A stretch of 64,000 nucleotides of DNA from Candidatus Tisiphia endosymbiont of Nedyus quadrimaculatus (GTDB lineage Bacteria > Pseudomonadota > Alphaproteobacteria > Rickettsiales > Rickettsiaceae), in the NCBI RefSeq assembly GCF_964059235.1, contig NZ_OZ060452.1, positions 496,001-560,000 on the forward strand, written 5' to 3'. A model generated the notes under the pieces. It worked only from the letters and a program-made list of their open reading frames with translations. It had not been told where the DNA came from and did no database searches. The position numbers and the translations under genes were made by a program. Shown piece by piece: positions 47,256 to 57,104 of the stretch (position 1 is the stretch's first letter; each line of letters opens with the position of its first letter).

Positions 47256-48208
47256 ACTAATTTCAGTTCTTTAATTACTGATGAAATAATCGGTAATGTT
47301 AGATCATATTTTCTTATGAGATCCAATACCAGTTTAGCAGATTCTCGACCCTCCACTAAGTATAAATGTTCATTTAAAAATTTATTAACATCTAAATGTT
47401 TCCCTAATTCATAACCAAATCTACTATTTCGTGATTCTTTAGAGTAACAAGTTAGCACCAAATCCCCTAATACGCCTGGAGCATATAAAATAGAGCTATC
47501 CCCTAGTTCTCCGTCAATGGCCTCAGATAAAATTCTTATTTCTTGAAGCCCCCCCGTTATCAGACCTGCTTTAGCATTTTGTCCATAACCTTTTGCCTCA
47601 TACCAACCACTTTTTATTGCTACAATATTTTTAACAGCAGATGCCACTTGAATTGCTACCACATAGTCAGTTACAGTAACCTTAAATTGCTGTGATATTA
47701 AACTAATTGCCAATCTTCTTGCAAGGTCAATGTCTACAGAAGCAATAGTTACCGAACTTAATAAATTTTGGGCAACTTCTTTAGCTAAGTTAGGTCCAGC
47801 AATAAACGCCAATGGATTATTTGGTAATATCTTTTTTACTTTATCGGATAGTAGTTCTGTAGGATCTCTAGAAAAGCCCTTAGTTGCAACTAATAACGCC
47901 ACATCCTTAGATATCCCAGTATCTTTTAATATATTCAGAGTATCATGAAAAGCAAAAGATGGTACAGCAATAATTATTACTTCTTGATCTAAAATAGCTG
48001 CCAACTCACTATAAGGTACTATATTACTTGGTAATGTAATATCGCTACCCAAATATTTGCTATTGGTTTTATTATTTTTTATTTCTTCAACAATATTATT
48101 ATCACGTAAAAATATTGGAGCATTATCGTAACATCTTGCCACTTGACAGGCTAGTGCAGTTCCCCAACTACCGCCACCATAAACAGCAATATTTTTAAAC
48201 TTGTTCAT
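47252..48208 (-). CDS. gpsA: Glycerol-3-phosphate dehydrogenase [NAD(P)+]
   Basis: GpsA reduces dihydroxyacetone phosphate to glycerol 3-phosphate for phospholipid synthesis. The 318-residue protein has the Rossmann start AVYGGGSWGTALACQVA, VATKGFSRDP, AGPNLAKEVA, the substrate lysines in ASAVKNIVAIKSG and GLGDLVLTC-like LGDLVLTCYSKESRN. The start overlaps the mtaB stop as ATGA, and the stop overlaps the mreD start. Confidence 0.96.
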   Translation of the reverse strand: MNKFKNIAVYGGGSWGTALACQVARCYDNAPIFLRDNNIVEEIKNNKTNSKYLGSDITLPSNIVPYSELAAILDQEVIIIAVPSFAFHDTLNILKDTGISKDVALLVATKGFSRDPTELLSDKVKKILPNNPLAFIAGPNLAKEVAQNLLSSVTIASVDIDLARRLAISLISQQFKVTVTDYVVAIQVASAVKNIVAIKSGWYEAKGYGQNAKAGLITGGLQEIRILSEAIDGELGDSSILYAPGVLGDLVLTCYSKESRNSRFGYELGKHLDVNKFLNEHLYLVEGRESAKLVLDLIRKYDLTLPIISSVIKELKLV

Positions 48209-49467
48209 ACCAAAATTTCTGAAATCATATGATTATCTTCTATAGCAACTAGCCGAGCCTTAACAATTTGTCCTACGTCAAAATTACCTTCAAGTTTTAC
48301 CGGAATAAAATTTTCTGTATGAGCTATGTTATTTTGTTCTACAAGTAGCTCTACTTCCTGCCCTATATTCTTTTGGAAAAATTTTTGTAATTGTTGTTCC
48401 CCGGCAGTTCTTAAAATTTCTGCTCTTGCTTTTCTAATCGATTTTGCTATTTGTGGCATTCTTGCAGCCGGAGTTTCATCGCGTTCAGAATATGGAAAAA
48501 CGTGTAAATATTGTAAATCTGCCTCAGAGATCAGTCTTTTTGTATTCTCAAACATTGCATCAGTTTCCGTCGGAAAACCAGCTATAATGTCTGCACCGAA
48601 TGATACATTTGACCTTAAATTACGCAATTTATGACAAAAATCAATAATATTTTGACGATTATGGCGACGTTTCATACGCTTAAGTATCATATCATCACCA
48701 GCTTGTAAACTAATATGAAAATGCGGCATAATCTTTGGTACATAAGCCATAAGATCGAACAAATCATCATCGATCTCAGCTACATCAATTGAAGATAATC
48801 TAAGCCTCTTTAGTTCTGGAACCAAGCCAATAATTCGTCTAATCATCTGGGCAAAAGTTGGATTTCCTGGCAAATCTGGTCCATAAGCCGTCACATCAAC
48901 TCCTGTAAATACTACTTCATTGTAACCATTTTCTACTAATGCCCTTAACTGCCGCACTATAACACCCATCGGTACTGACCTACTATTACCTCTACCATAA
49001 GGTATCATACAGAACGTACAACGATGATTACAACCATTTTGCACCTGAATGAAGGCACGAGACCTACCGTCAAAACTACTCACCATATGATTAGCAGTTG
49101 CAGTAACCGACATTATATCATTTACCACCACTTTTTCTTCGGTAAATTGATAATTGCTAGCAATCAATTTTTCTTCATTACCAATTACTTTATCAACCTC
49201 AACCATATTAGCAAAAATAGCTGGGTTATTCTGAGCAGCACAACCAGTAACAATAATTCTTACATCAGGATTATTTCTTTTAGCCTTACGAATTGCTTGA
49301 CACGACTGTTTTTCAGCTTCCTTAGTAACCGCACAAGTATTAAATACTATGACATTCTCGAGACCAGAAATAGCTAAGTTATTTTTGATCACTTCACTTT
49401 CATAAATATTTAATCTACAACCAAAAGTTACAACTTCTTGGGTTACAACTGTTTGTAATTTAGCCAT
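48205..49467 (-). CDS. mtaB: tRNA t6A37 methylthiotransferase MtaB
   Basis: A radical-SAM enzyme that methylthiolates t6A37, the product of the TsaD pathway. The 420-residue protein has the N-terminal UPF0004 domain with cysteines in TFGCRLNIYESE, NTCAVT and VTGCAAQ, the radical-SAM cluster motif NGCNHRCTFCMIPYGRGNSRS, and a C-terminal TRAM domain. FGCRxN and the lack of the MiaB-type QMN motif separate it from miaB at 58518. It overlaps dapF by 8 bp and gpsA by 4 bp. Confidence 0.93.
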   Translation of the reverse strand: MAKLQTVVTQEVVTFGCRLNIYESEVIKNNLAISGLENVIVFNTCAVTKEAEKQSCQAIRKAKRNNPDVRIIVTGCAAQNNPAIFANMVEVDKVIGNEEKLIASNYQFTEEKVVVNDIMSVTATANHMVSSFDGRSRAFIQVQNGCNHRCTFCMIPYGRGNSRSVPMGVIVRQLRALVENGYNEVVFTGVDVTAYGPDLPGNPTFAQMIRRIIGLVPELKRLRLSSIDVAEIDDDLFDLMAYVPKIMPHFHISLQAGDDMILKRMKRRHNRQNIIDFCHKLRNLRSNVSFGADIIAGFPTETDAMFENTKRLISEADLQYLHVFPYSERDETPAARMPQIAKSIRKARAEILRTAGEQQLQKFFQKNIGQEVELLVEQNNIAHTENFIPVKLEGNFDVGQIVKARLVAIEDNHMISEILV

Positions 49468-50416
49468 AAAAAAACTCCCCTCGTGAAACTAAAGCGGCAG
49501 GACCGGTCATAATTATATTCTCGCCTTGTTTTGACATTTGTAGACTACCTAATTGAAACACCACTTGACAAGGAGAGCTAATAAATCCAAGCTTTACCGC
49601 AGAAGCAAAACTAGCACATGCTCCACTACCACAAGCAAGAGTTAAGCCTGTACCTCTTTCCCAAACCGATAAATAAATTTTATTATCCTTGATTGAAGCA
49701 AAATTAACGTTAACACCATCAGCAAACAATTCTTTTTCCTGTAATTTCTCTCCTATTATTTCTTTATCTTCAATAGTGAGATCGCTAAAAATAACAAAAT
49801 GTGGATTACCAATATCGGCACAAATAACTTCCTTGATGTCGATCATATAACGCTCTACAACCGGCCAAATTTTTTCGGATGAAGGCATCCAATCTTCCTC
49901 GAAACTAACTATCCCGCTATCTACTTCAATCTCGTTCTCATTCAGTATCTTACAAGATAATTCTTTTCCGTATATTAGATCTCTTGCAGAATTAGCTTCT
50001 GCTGAGGAATTTGTAGGAGACACTTCACTACGAACCGGAGCGTACTCTAGTTTTGTTACGGATTCGAGTACCGGATCGACACACAAATTACCAGCAGAAG
50101 TAGAATTATGTAAGGGGTCTACCCTCAAAGTGATTTCCTTTATACCTAAATCAAGATATATCAGCTTGGTAAGACATCTTGAAGCATTACCACATAATTT
50201 GGCACTTGATCCATCTTGGTTATATATAATCATCTCATAGTAATTTGGTTTTTTATCATAAATAATGAACTGATCACAACCAATACCAGTATGGCGATTG
50301 GCAATCTTTAGAGATAATTGTTGCAAATCACAATTTTTAGGTAAATCACGCTGGTTGATAATCACGAAATCGTTACCTAATCCATGCATTTTAGCGAAAT
50401 TGATTTTTTGGGACAC
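49460..50416 (-). CDS. dapF: Diaminopimelate epimerase with an in-frame RPE insertion
   Basis: DapF converts LL-DAP to meso-DAP for peptidoglycan. The 318-residue protein has MHGLGNDFVII, the first catalytic Cys in LCGNASRC (Cys75) and the second in ACGSGACASF near residue 266. Residues about 99-147 (including SPTNSSAEANSARDL) are encoded by a 145-bp palindromic element and have no counterpart in ordinary DapF. The insert lies between the N-terminal catalytic block and the middle of the first lobe, away from both cysteines. It is the first gene of the overlapping minus-strand run to mrdA. Confidence 0.95.
   Translation of the reverse strand: MSQKINFAKMHGLGNDFVIINQRDLPKNCDLQQLSLKIANRHTGIGCDQFIIYDKKPNYYEMIIYNQDGSSAKLCGNASRCLTKLIYLDLGIKEITLRVDPLHNSTSAGNLCVDPVLESVTKLEYAPVRSEVSPTNSSAEANSARDLIYGKELSCKILNENEIEVDSGIVSFEEDWMPSSEKIWPVVERYMIDIKEVICADIGNPHFVIFSDLTIEDKEIIGEKLQEKELFADGVNVNFASIKDNKIYLSVWERGTGLTLACGSGACASFASAVKLGFISSPCQVVFQLGSLQMSKQGENIIMTGPAALVSRGEFFYG
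49977..50121. repeat. Rickettsia palindromic element, RPE-1-like, inside dapF
   Basis: This 145-bp element has imperfect inverted ends (AGATCTCTTGCAGAATT / AATTATGTAAGGGGTCTA) and the same length as the intergenic copy at 17855-17999. Because 145 is not a multiple of three, the target duplication or the trimmed edges must restore the frame. Confidence 0.85.
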
Positions 50417-50546
50417 GAAAATATCTTTAGTTGTTTGAGGTTATTATACTAAATATTATGAAATTTATGTAGAAAATAATAGACCTATTGCATAACTAGT
50501 TGTAAAGAGTTATTTTAAGGTCATTGGAATCTAAATAAGTGATAAA

Positions 50547-51809
50547 ATGACTTTCAACTCAAGCAAACTTAACAATGGACTAACCGTTGTTACTTACCAT
50601 ATGTCTAATGTAAATTCTGTAGCTATTAATGTCATTGTCAATGTAGGTAGCCGCTATGAACAATCTTCAGAAATAGGCATATCCCATTTTCTTGAACATA
50701 TGGCATTTAAAGGCACAACAACTAGGTCTGCTAAACAAATTGCTGAAGAATTTGACTCTATAGGAGGACATTTTAATGCATATACCTCGCATGAACAAAC
50801 TGTTTATTATTCAAAAATATTGAATGAAAACTGCTATAAAGCTTTAGAAATACTGGCGGATATCATACAAAATTCAGTTTTTTCAAAGGAAGAAATAGCC
50901 AAAGAATATCAGGTGATTCTACAAGAAATTGCTCATGTTCAAGATAACCCTGATGAACTTATCCACGAAAAATTTTACAGTAGTGCTTATGAGAATCAAG
51001 CACTTGGCAGGTCAATTCTAGGAACTCACGACAGTTTGGCTAAATTTGATAGAGAACATTTTAGTAATTATGTTGACAAACATTATAATGCCGAAAATAT
51101 TTACTTATCAGTAGCAGGAAATATTTCCCATGAGCAAGTTGTAGAATTTGCCAAAAAATTATTTTGTTCATTAAAAAATAAACAAAATAGTCATTTTGAG
51201 AAAGTTAGATATACTGGGGGACATAGCTTTATCACTAAAAATCTTGAGCAAACTACCCTAGTTCTAGGTTTTGAGAGTGTGCCATATTTTAACATACAAC
51301 AATTATATCATACGCAAGTTCTTTCACTAATACTTGGTAATGGTATGTCATCGAGATTATTTCAACAAATCAGGGAAAAACTTGGACTGGTTTATTCAAT
51401 TGGTAGCTATAATAGCTCCTACTATGATAGTGGAATTTTTGGCATATATGCCTCCACTAATCATGATAAACTACCATTCCTTGCAGAACAATTAGTTAAT
51501 GAAATAAAAAAAATTTCTACAGACATCAAAGACTCAGAAATTGATAGGGCTAAAATACAACTAAAAACTAGTATCTATATGGCTCAAGAAAAATCTTCTT
51601 ATAAATCAGAAGAAATTGGTAAGAATTTTGCTGTTTTTGGCAAATATATACCTACTGAACAAATTATTGAACATATTATGAATATAACAAAACAAGATCT
51701 AATAAATATTGCTAACAAAATATTTGTTACAAAACCTACTTTATCTATTATTGGTCCTAAACCACTTGCCATAGATTATCAAGAATTATGCCATAAGCTA
51801 GCTCTATGA
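50547..51809 (+). CDS. M16 zinc metallopeptidase (mitochondrial-processing-peptidase-like)
   Basis: A 420-residue M16B peptidase related to the beta subunit of the mitochondrial processing peptidase. The zinc motif HFLEH is at about residues 48-52 in [15 protein letters not shown], with the downstream catalytic Glu in [14 protein letters not shown]. The second half has the [13 protein letters not shown] segment. In Rickettsia this protein is reported to cleave presequence-like substrates. It is first in a plus-strand cluster with hemD; the stop overlaps the hemD start as ATGA. Confidence 0.92.
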   Translation: MTFNSSKLNNGLTVVTYHMSNVNSVAINVIVNVGSRYEQSSEIGISHFLEHMAFKGTTTRSAKQIAEEFDSIGGHFNAYTSHEQTVYYSKILNENCYKALEILADIIQNSVFSKEEIAKEYQVILQEIAHVQDNPDELIHEKFYSSAYENQALGRSILGTHDSLAKFDREHFSNYVDKHYNAENIYLSVAGNISHEQVVEFAKKLFCSLKNKQNSHFEKVRYTGGHSFITKNLEQTTLVLGFESVPYFNIQQLYHTQVLSLILGNGMSSRLFQQIREKLGLVYSIGSYNSSYYDSGIFGIYASTNHDKLPFLAEQLVNEIKKISTDIKDSEIDRAKIQLKTSIYMAQEKSSYKSEEIGKNFAVFGKYIPTEQIIEHIMNITKQDLINIANKIFVTKPTLSIIGPKPLAIDYQELCHKLAL

Positions 51810-52489
51810 AATCGGTGCTATTAACTAGAAGTTTAGAGGATAATGATGAAATCATTAGAGAATTGGAGAAAAATTGTAGTTTTAAATATATCTGTTCTCC
51901 TTTAGTGGAATATCAAGCTTTGCCATTAAATAGCACTATTTTGCATAATTATGTTAACATAATTGTCACCAGTAAATTTGCTGCTAGAATCCTTGCTGGA
52001 CATCAAGAGGTAGAACAAAAGAACGTATGGATAGTCGGCAATTCATCAAAGTTAATTCTAGAACAAAAAAATTTTGTAGTACGATATGTTGCTACAAATA
52101 TTCAAGATCTACTAGAAAACATTCCTCAAGAAATATATGATCAAACCATATATTTATCGTCAAATGAAATTACTCAAGATTTGCCCCAAAAAATAAAAAG
52201 ACACATTATTTATCAGGTAAAATACGCGACCCAGCTATACCAAATAGCAGAGATTGAAAAGGGCATCAATTTTATTTTACTATATTCACAGAACAGCACT
52301 AAGACTTTCATTGAATTATTAATAAAAAATAATTTGCTAAAACTACTAGATAATAGTTTAGTGATTACTATAAGTGAAAAAGTGGCAAATATTATTAGAT
52401 ATTTTGCCAAAAATGTGGTTTATTGTGATAATGGACAGCCACAACAAATGTTAGAGTTATTAATTTATAATGCAAAAATCAGAAACTAA
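51806..52489 (+). CDS. hemD: Uroporphyrinogen-III synthase
   Basis: HemD cyclises and inverts ring D of hydroxymethylbilane in haem synthesis. The 227-residue protein is weakly conserved, as is usual for the family. It shows [17 protein letters not shown] at the start, [11 protein letters not shown], a WIVG segment and [16 protein letters not shown]. Its position before a hemY-like gene supports the call. It overlaps the next gene by 20 bp. Confidence 0.85.
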   Translation: MKSVLLTRSLEDNDEIIRELEKNCSFKYICSPLVEYQALPLNSTILHNYVNIIVTSKFAARILAGHQEVEQKNVWIVGNSSKLILEQKNFVVRYVATNIQDLLENIPQEIYDQTIYLSSNEITQDLPQKIKRHIIYQVKYATQLYQIAEIEKGINFILLYSQNSTKTFIELLIKNNLLKLLDNSLVITISEKVANIIRYFAKNVVYCDNGQPQQMLELLIYNAKIRN

Positions 52490-53084
52490 TATAATAAAAG
52501 TTCGTAGTAATAATCCTATTATTCTCACAATTATTCTAATTGTGTTATTTGCAATATCGGTAACATATATGACTTTTTTAAATAATAAAAAGGTCGATTC
52601 TGAATTACCCAATAATACAACTATTTCTAAAACAGAAGATATGTCAGAACATGATGTAATTCAAGAAGATAATAGTCCAGAACAAGAAAAGGTCTTATTA
52701 AACCACCAGCCCGAACCATCTAAGACCCCCCCTAATTATACCATTTATTTACTTAGCGTTAATCTTTTAGTGATGAATTTTTTACAAGATAAAGATTATA
52801 CACAGCAAATTCGTCAAATTGAAACTGTAGAGTTACCTACAAAAATAAAAAATATTTTGCTAGACCTACACAATTATAATGAAAATTATTTACTTAATAA
52901 TAGTTTAGGTTTAGTCAAGATCTTTCCAAAAGCAAATTGTTGGATCGAGAAATTTATTAAGATTGAAAGAAAATCTAGTTTTACCAAAGATAAAGAAAAA
53001 CTAAAGTTGAGAATAATAGGCGATCTAGATTTTTTTATTAATTTCTTTTATTCAGAAGAATTACAGCAAAAATTTGTAGAGTAA
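52470..53084 (+). CDS. Single-span membrane protein in the hemD-hemY locus, unknown
   Basis: A 204-residue protein with one membrane span (about 15-37), a 50-residue charged Glu/Pro/Asn-rich linker and a helical C-terminal domain of about 110 residues, predicted outside the cytoplasm. In many alphaproteobacteria the gene between hemD and hemY encodes a mitofilin (Mic60) or HemX-like protein with the same layout. This one is short and has no clear mitofilin signature, so it may be a reduced relative or unrelated. It is translationally coupled to hemD and 4 bp from the next gene. Confidence 0.6.
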   Translation: MQKSETNIIKVRSNNPIILTIILIVLFAISVTYMTFLNNKKVDSELPNNTTISKTEDMSEHDVIQEDNSPEQEKVLLNHQPEPSKTPPNYTIYLLSVNLLVMNFLQDKDYTQQIRQIETVELPTKIKNILLDLHNYNENYLLNNSLGLVKIFPKANCWIEKFIKIERKSSFTKDKEKLKLRIIGDLDFFINFFYSEELQQKFVE

Positions 53085-53088
53085 AATA

Positions 53089-54189
53089 ATGATAAGATTA
53101 TTAATAATTTGTATTACATTTTTGTTATTATATTTAGGCTTTTCTGTCTTAAATCAGCTTGACTCAACATTAACCTTAAATTTATATGATTATTATATAG
53201 AAACCTCCTTTTTTACTTTCATTATTTTATATATATTATTTACACTTTTTAGTGCTATTTTTTTAAAAATAATATTTCTAATTATTGACCTACCTGCTAA
53301 TTTAAAAGATCTTTTCTTTTCCAAAAGAGCCACTACTGATAATTACCTACTGATGAAGGCTATGGCAGAATATATTGCTGGTGAAAAATCAAAGTCAGTA
53401 GCTTTGATCCAAAAAATAGCTTACCGTTTAAGCGAAGAAAACAAGGTATTTCATACTTTACTTTTAGCAGAAGCAGAATTAGATCCTTCAATAAGAATAA
53501 AATATTTTCAGGAATTAGAGCAATCTAAACATTATAGTGCCTTTGTTACCAAAAGACTTGCACAAATATTTTATCAAAATAATATGTATGAAACAGCTGA
53601 GAATTATGCTGTTAGATCATTTAACCTAAATGAATTTGATAGTGAAACTTTAGAAATTTTACTTGATTGTTATGCTCAACTTTCTCTGTGGACAAAATTT
53701 ATCTTTGTGGTATCTAAACTTAGCAGAGTTGACGCACAAAAACTAGACTCTATAAAGAACAAAATTGCTGATTACTATGTTGACGCTGCCAAAAATATGC
53801 TGGAAGCTAATGAAGAAAAAGATGCTATACATTATTTAGAATCAGCTATTAAACTTATACCTTCACATACCTTCGCATTAAATCTTTATCTACCTCTAAA
53901 TTCTTCTAGCTGGAATAATAAAAACATTGAAATATTAAAAGCTGCCTTCGCACATAACCCTTCTTTTGAGATTGTAGAATTATATAAACAATTCTCCTCT
54001 GTAACCCCTTCAAGAATTTACGAAGATCTAGCAATTTTAGTGAATCCTAAACAATATTTAGGGCTATTTTTAGCTATAGCCGTTTATTTAGACTTACCGG
54101 AAAAGATTAAAAATCTTAAAAATGAACCTGAACTATTACCTTTTCATGATATACTAGTCGTAAATGAAGAGTTGATAGACGAAGATTAA
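53089..54189 (+). CDS. hemY: HemY-like inner-membrane TPR protein
   Basis: A 366-residue protein with two N-terminal spans (about 2-20 and 42-65). A cytoplasmic-loop motif PANLKDLFFSKRATTDNYLLMKAMAEYIAGEKSKSVALI follows, and helical repeats of TPR type continue to the C-terminus. This is the layout of proteobacterial HemY, whose exact role near haem synthesis is unclear. It ends the peptidase-hemD-X-hemY cluster. Confidence 0.8.
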   Translation: MIRLLIICITFLLLYLGFSVLNQLDSTLTLNLYDYYIETSFFTFIILYILFTLFSAIFLKIIFLIIDLPANLKDLFFSKRATTDNYLLMKAMAEYIAGEKSKSVALIQKIAYRLSEENKVFHTLLLAEAELDPSIRIKYFQELEQSKHYSAFVTKRLAQIFYQNNMYETAENYAVRSFNLNEFDSETLEILLDCYAQLSLWTKFIFVVSKLSRVDAQKLDSIKNKIADYYVDAAKNMLEANEEKDAIHYLESAIKLIPSHTFALNLYLPLNSSSWNNKNIEILKAAFAHNPSFEIVELYKQFSSVTPSRIYEDLAILVNPKQYLGLFLAIAVYLDLPEKIKNLKNEPELLPFHDILVVNEELIDED

Positions 54190-54534
54190 AATTATGATAG
54201 TAGAGTAGGAGTCAAAGGGCATAGTACCCTACATTTTTTGTGTAATCGTCATCGCGATACACCTACAGACACCACAATCGTCATTGCGAGGAGTCGCTGA
54301 AAGCGGCGACGCGGCAATCCAAGATACGCGAAGCGTTACTCTAAAAAAACAGCTTCGCTGTTTACCTGGATCGCCACGGCATCTAAAGACGCCTCGCGAT
54401 GACGATTATACAAAAAATGTAGGGTACTATGGTCAAAGGGGTCGAGGTGCTAGGCGTACATTTAGTACGTGGCTACCTACGATCCCTGAAGACGACAACG
54501 CAATTCTTGATTTTCTATCTGAGTATATTTGAGC
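54190..54534. repeat. Spacer between hemY and mrcA (converging)
   Basis: 345 bp without a gene. It holds the family 1 miniature element at 54220-54431. After it, 54441-54530 is a palindromic repeat (GAGGTGCTAGGCGTACATTTAGTACGTGGCTACCT and TTCTTGATTTTC...GAGTATATT) related to that at 24164. Confidence 0.65.
54220..54431. repeat. Miniature inverted-repeat element, family 1, copy C
   Basis: This 212-bp element has the same CATAGTACCCTACATTTTT ends. Its interior is inverted relative to copies A and B, with an extra short segment near the left end. It is flanked by the 9-bp direct repeat GTCAAAGGG at 54211-54219 and 54432-54440. Confidence 0.95.
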
Positions 54535-56910
54535 TTAATATATCTCCTGAGAAGTATCTTTTTCGGGAGGGATATTATGGAAAGCATCATTATCTTGACC
54601 TTGGTTTTCTTCTTGATAATCTAATACTGGTATATCATGAATTTTGAATGCTTCCATAATACTACTAGAAGAAGTAACTTTACCAGTTGTTGGATTTATT
54701 GGTAACAATCTAATTGATTCTGGTACTTTAAATGCCAGTGATGGAATATCAGAATAAGCCTTCTCCATAAAATCAATAAATATAGGCAAGGCAACACTTG
54801 ACCCTGTTGCAGTTTTTCCTAGTGTTTTTGGCGTATCATAACCAATATATGTTCCGACAACTATTTTTGGAGTAAAACCAATAAACCAAGTATCCATACT
54901 ATCGTTGGTAGTACCACTTTTGCCAGCTATAACCTTAGCAAGTTTTTTTGCAGTGGTTGCCGTACCTCTTTCAACTGCTCCAGTGAGAAATGAGATAATC
55001 TGATAATCACTTGCTTCATCGGTAATCATCCGATAGTCGGGTTGAGGTAGGATAGGGAGTGATAAGTTATCAGTAAGCTGGGAGTCAGATACATTACAAT
55101 TTTTACATTCTCTATTATCTCTACGATAAATTATTTTACCATTACGATCTTTAATTAGCTCTACGAAATGCGGCGTAACTTTTTTTCCTGAATTGGCAAT
55201 TATTGCATAAGCATTGGTCATTTTTTCTAGTGTGGTTTCGAGCGAACCAAGTACCATAGAATAAAATCTCTTCGGCTCATTATTAATACCAAATCGCTTG
55301 ATTATCTCAGCAACTTTGCTTAGTCCTATAGCTTGTGCTACCCTAACAGTAACAAGATTTCGTGATTTCTCAAGACCACTGCGCATAGTAATTGCACCTA
55401 AAAAATTCCCTTTATAATTTTTTGGTCGCCAAACTGGCATGCCAGGACCTTGCGGAATCTCTACTGGACCATCTTCAAAGATTCTATTTGGCTGGATTGC
55501 GTTTTCTAAAGCAGCAAGATAAACAAAAGTTTTACTGAGTGACCCTGGTTGTCGCAGTGCCTGAGTAGCACGATCAAATTTACTAACTGTGAAATCATAT
55601 CCACCAACGCTGGCAAGTACCTGACCTGTTGTAGGATTCATCACTATAATCGCACCATTAACGGTAGGAATTTGCCTTAATCCGTAATTAGCATTTACTT
55701 TTTCGACTACTACAACATCACCTTTCTTTAAAAGAGTTTTTACTGATTTAAGATCACTTTTTGCCCACTTCATTTCTGATAAAACTATTTTTGACTGACT
55801 CAAGTCACAAAGACCAATTTCTGCTTGATTATCCGAAACATTTAACACAACAGCTAACTGATATTCTAAAATAGCTGGAGGCTTTGCTACTTTATTTAAA
55901 TTATCTTGCCAGTTATTTAGATCAATATTAGTTATGACTCCTCTAAAACCATGCTTCCTGTCATATGCTCTTATGCCTTGCCTAAGAGCATTTTCTGCAG
56001 CTTGCTGATAACCAGCATCAAGTGAAGTAATGACCGTTAACCCTCCAGTATAGAAATATTCTTTACTGCCAATTTTACTAATGACTTCTTCCCGTACTTG
56101 CTCAGCATAATAACCGGCTGTAACGGTTTCGTTACGATCCCGCTTTTGCAAAGTAATAGGGCTATCTATTGCTTCTTTTGCTGTTTCTTGCGTTATATAA
56201 CCATCTTCCAACATTCTCATAATAACATAATCTCTACGATCTTTCACCCTAGCATAATTTCTCTCCGGATTAAAATTTGATGGTGCTTTTGGTAGACCAG
56301 CGATAAAAGCTGATTCGGCAACAGTTAAATCTTCAATAGACTTATTAAAATAATTCTGAGCAGCCATGGCAACTCCATAAGCTCCCCTACCAAAAAATGT
56401 TTGATTAAGATATAACTCCAAAATTTGATCTTTAGTAAAGGTTTTTGATATCCTATAGGATAAAATTGCCTCTTTGATCTTACGTTCTATTGATACTTCA
56501 GAGGTTAATAAAAAATTCTTGACTACTTGTTGAGTAATAGTTGACCCTCCTTCTACTCTACGATGATGCAAAATATTAGAGATATTGAATATGGCTGCTC
56601 TGATTATACTTATAAAATCAACTCCTGGATGTTCAAAAAAATTCTTATCTTCTGCTGAAATAAACGCTTCTATAAGAGAGCGTGGTACACTACTAATAGG
56701 TACAAAAACTCTACGTTCCAAAGCATATTCCTCCATTAATTTTCCATTTTGTGCATAAACTCTTGTTACCGATGGTGGATGATAATCGGCAAGTTGAGAA
56801 TAATCAGGTAGATCTTTAGAGTAATGATACAACAAATATATACAAGCACTAAGAGCTATTATGCCTGATATTATAAATAATTTAAAAGATATATAAAAAA
56901 ATTTGAGCAT
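54535..56910 (-). CDS. mrcA: Penicillin-binding protein 1A (bifunctional class A)
   Basis: A membrane-anchored enzyme with both glycosyltransferase and transpeptidase activity. After an N-terminal span (about 8-28) come the glycosyltransferase motifs EDKNFFEHPGVD, GGSTITQQVVKN and RKIKEAILSYRISKTFTKDQILELYLN. The transpeptidase motifs are RQPGSLSKTFVYLAALE (Ser nucleophile) and KSGTTNDSMDTWF. Residues are complete to an Asp/Asn-rich tail. I start at the ATG at 56910; a GTG at 56931 is also in frame. Confidence 0.96.
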   Translation of the reverse strand: MLKFFYISFKLFIISGIIALSACIYLLYHYSKDLPDYSQLADYHPPSVTRVYAQNGKLMEEYALERRVFVPISSVPRSLIEAFISAEDKNFFEHPGVDFISIIRAAIFNISNILHHRRVEGGSTITQQVVKNFLLTSEVSIERKIKEAILSYRISKTFTKDQILELYLNQTFFGRGAYGVAMAAQNYFNKSIEDLTVAESAFIAGLPKAPSNFNPERNYARVKDRRDYVIMRMLEDGYITQETAKEAIDSPITLQKRDRNETVTAGYYAEQVREEVISKIGSKEYFYTGGLTVITSLDAGYQQAAENALRQGIRAYDRKHGFRGVITNIDLNNWQDNLNKVAKPPAILEYQLAVVLNVSDNQAEIGLCDLSQSKIVLSEMKWAKSDLKSVKTLLKKGDVVVVEKVNANYGLRQIPTVNGAIIVMNPTTGQVLASVGGYDFTVSKFDRATQALRQPGSLSKTFVYLAALENAIQPNRIFEDGPVEIPQGPGMPVWRPKNYKGNFLGAITMRSGLEKSRNLVTVRVAQAIGLSKVAEIIKRFGINNEPKRFYSMVLGSLETTLEKMTNAYAIIANSGKKVTPHFVELIKDRNGKIIYRRDNRECKNCNVSDSQLTDNLSLPILPQPDYRMITDEASDYQIISFLTGAVERGTATTAKKLAKVIAGKSGTTNDSMDTWFIGFTPKIVVGTYIGYDTPKTLGKTATGSSVALPIFIDFMEKAYSDIPSLAFKVPESIRLLPINPTTGKVTSSSSIMEAFKIHDIPVLDYQEENQGQDNDAFHNIPPEKDTSQEIY

Positions 56911-56989
56911 TTTTGACAAAGTGTTTCTCACATTTATTTAAGTAAAAGTTTTATCTTAGATAATATTTCTGCTATCAGCTTTTTGTCTA

Positions 56990-57093
56990 TAGTCAATTCA
57001 GGAGAATTGGGTAGCAGGAGCGATGGAGCGACACCTATATGTAATAGGCGAGCGATCGAAGACAACACTACCTACTTCTCCTCAATAGACTAT
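56990..57093. repeat. Palindromic repeat upstream of mrcA
   Basis: CTATAGTCAATTCAGGAGAA and TTCTCCTCAATAGACTATA form imperfect inverted arms around AGCGATGGAGCG... and ...CGAGCGATCGAAG. A shortened copy is at 31635-31690. Confidence 0.7.
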
Positions 57094-57104
57094 AAAGTAA
57101 ATTT

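Noticed and set aside
54284-54647. Two short plus-strand open frames across the family 1 miniature element
   Set aside because: They read through inverted repeats and into the mrcA antisense strand, with no recognisable protein.
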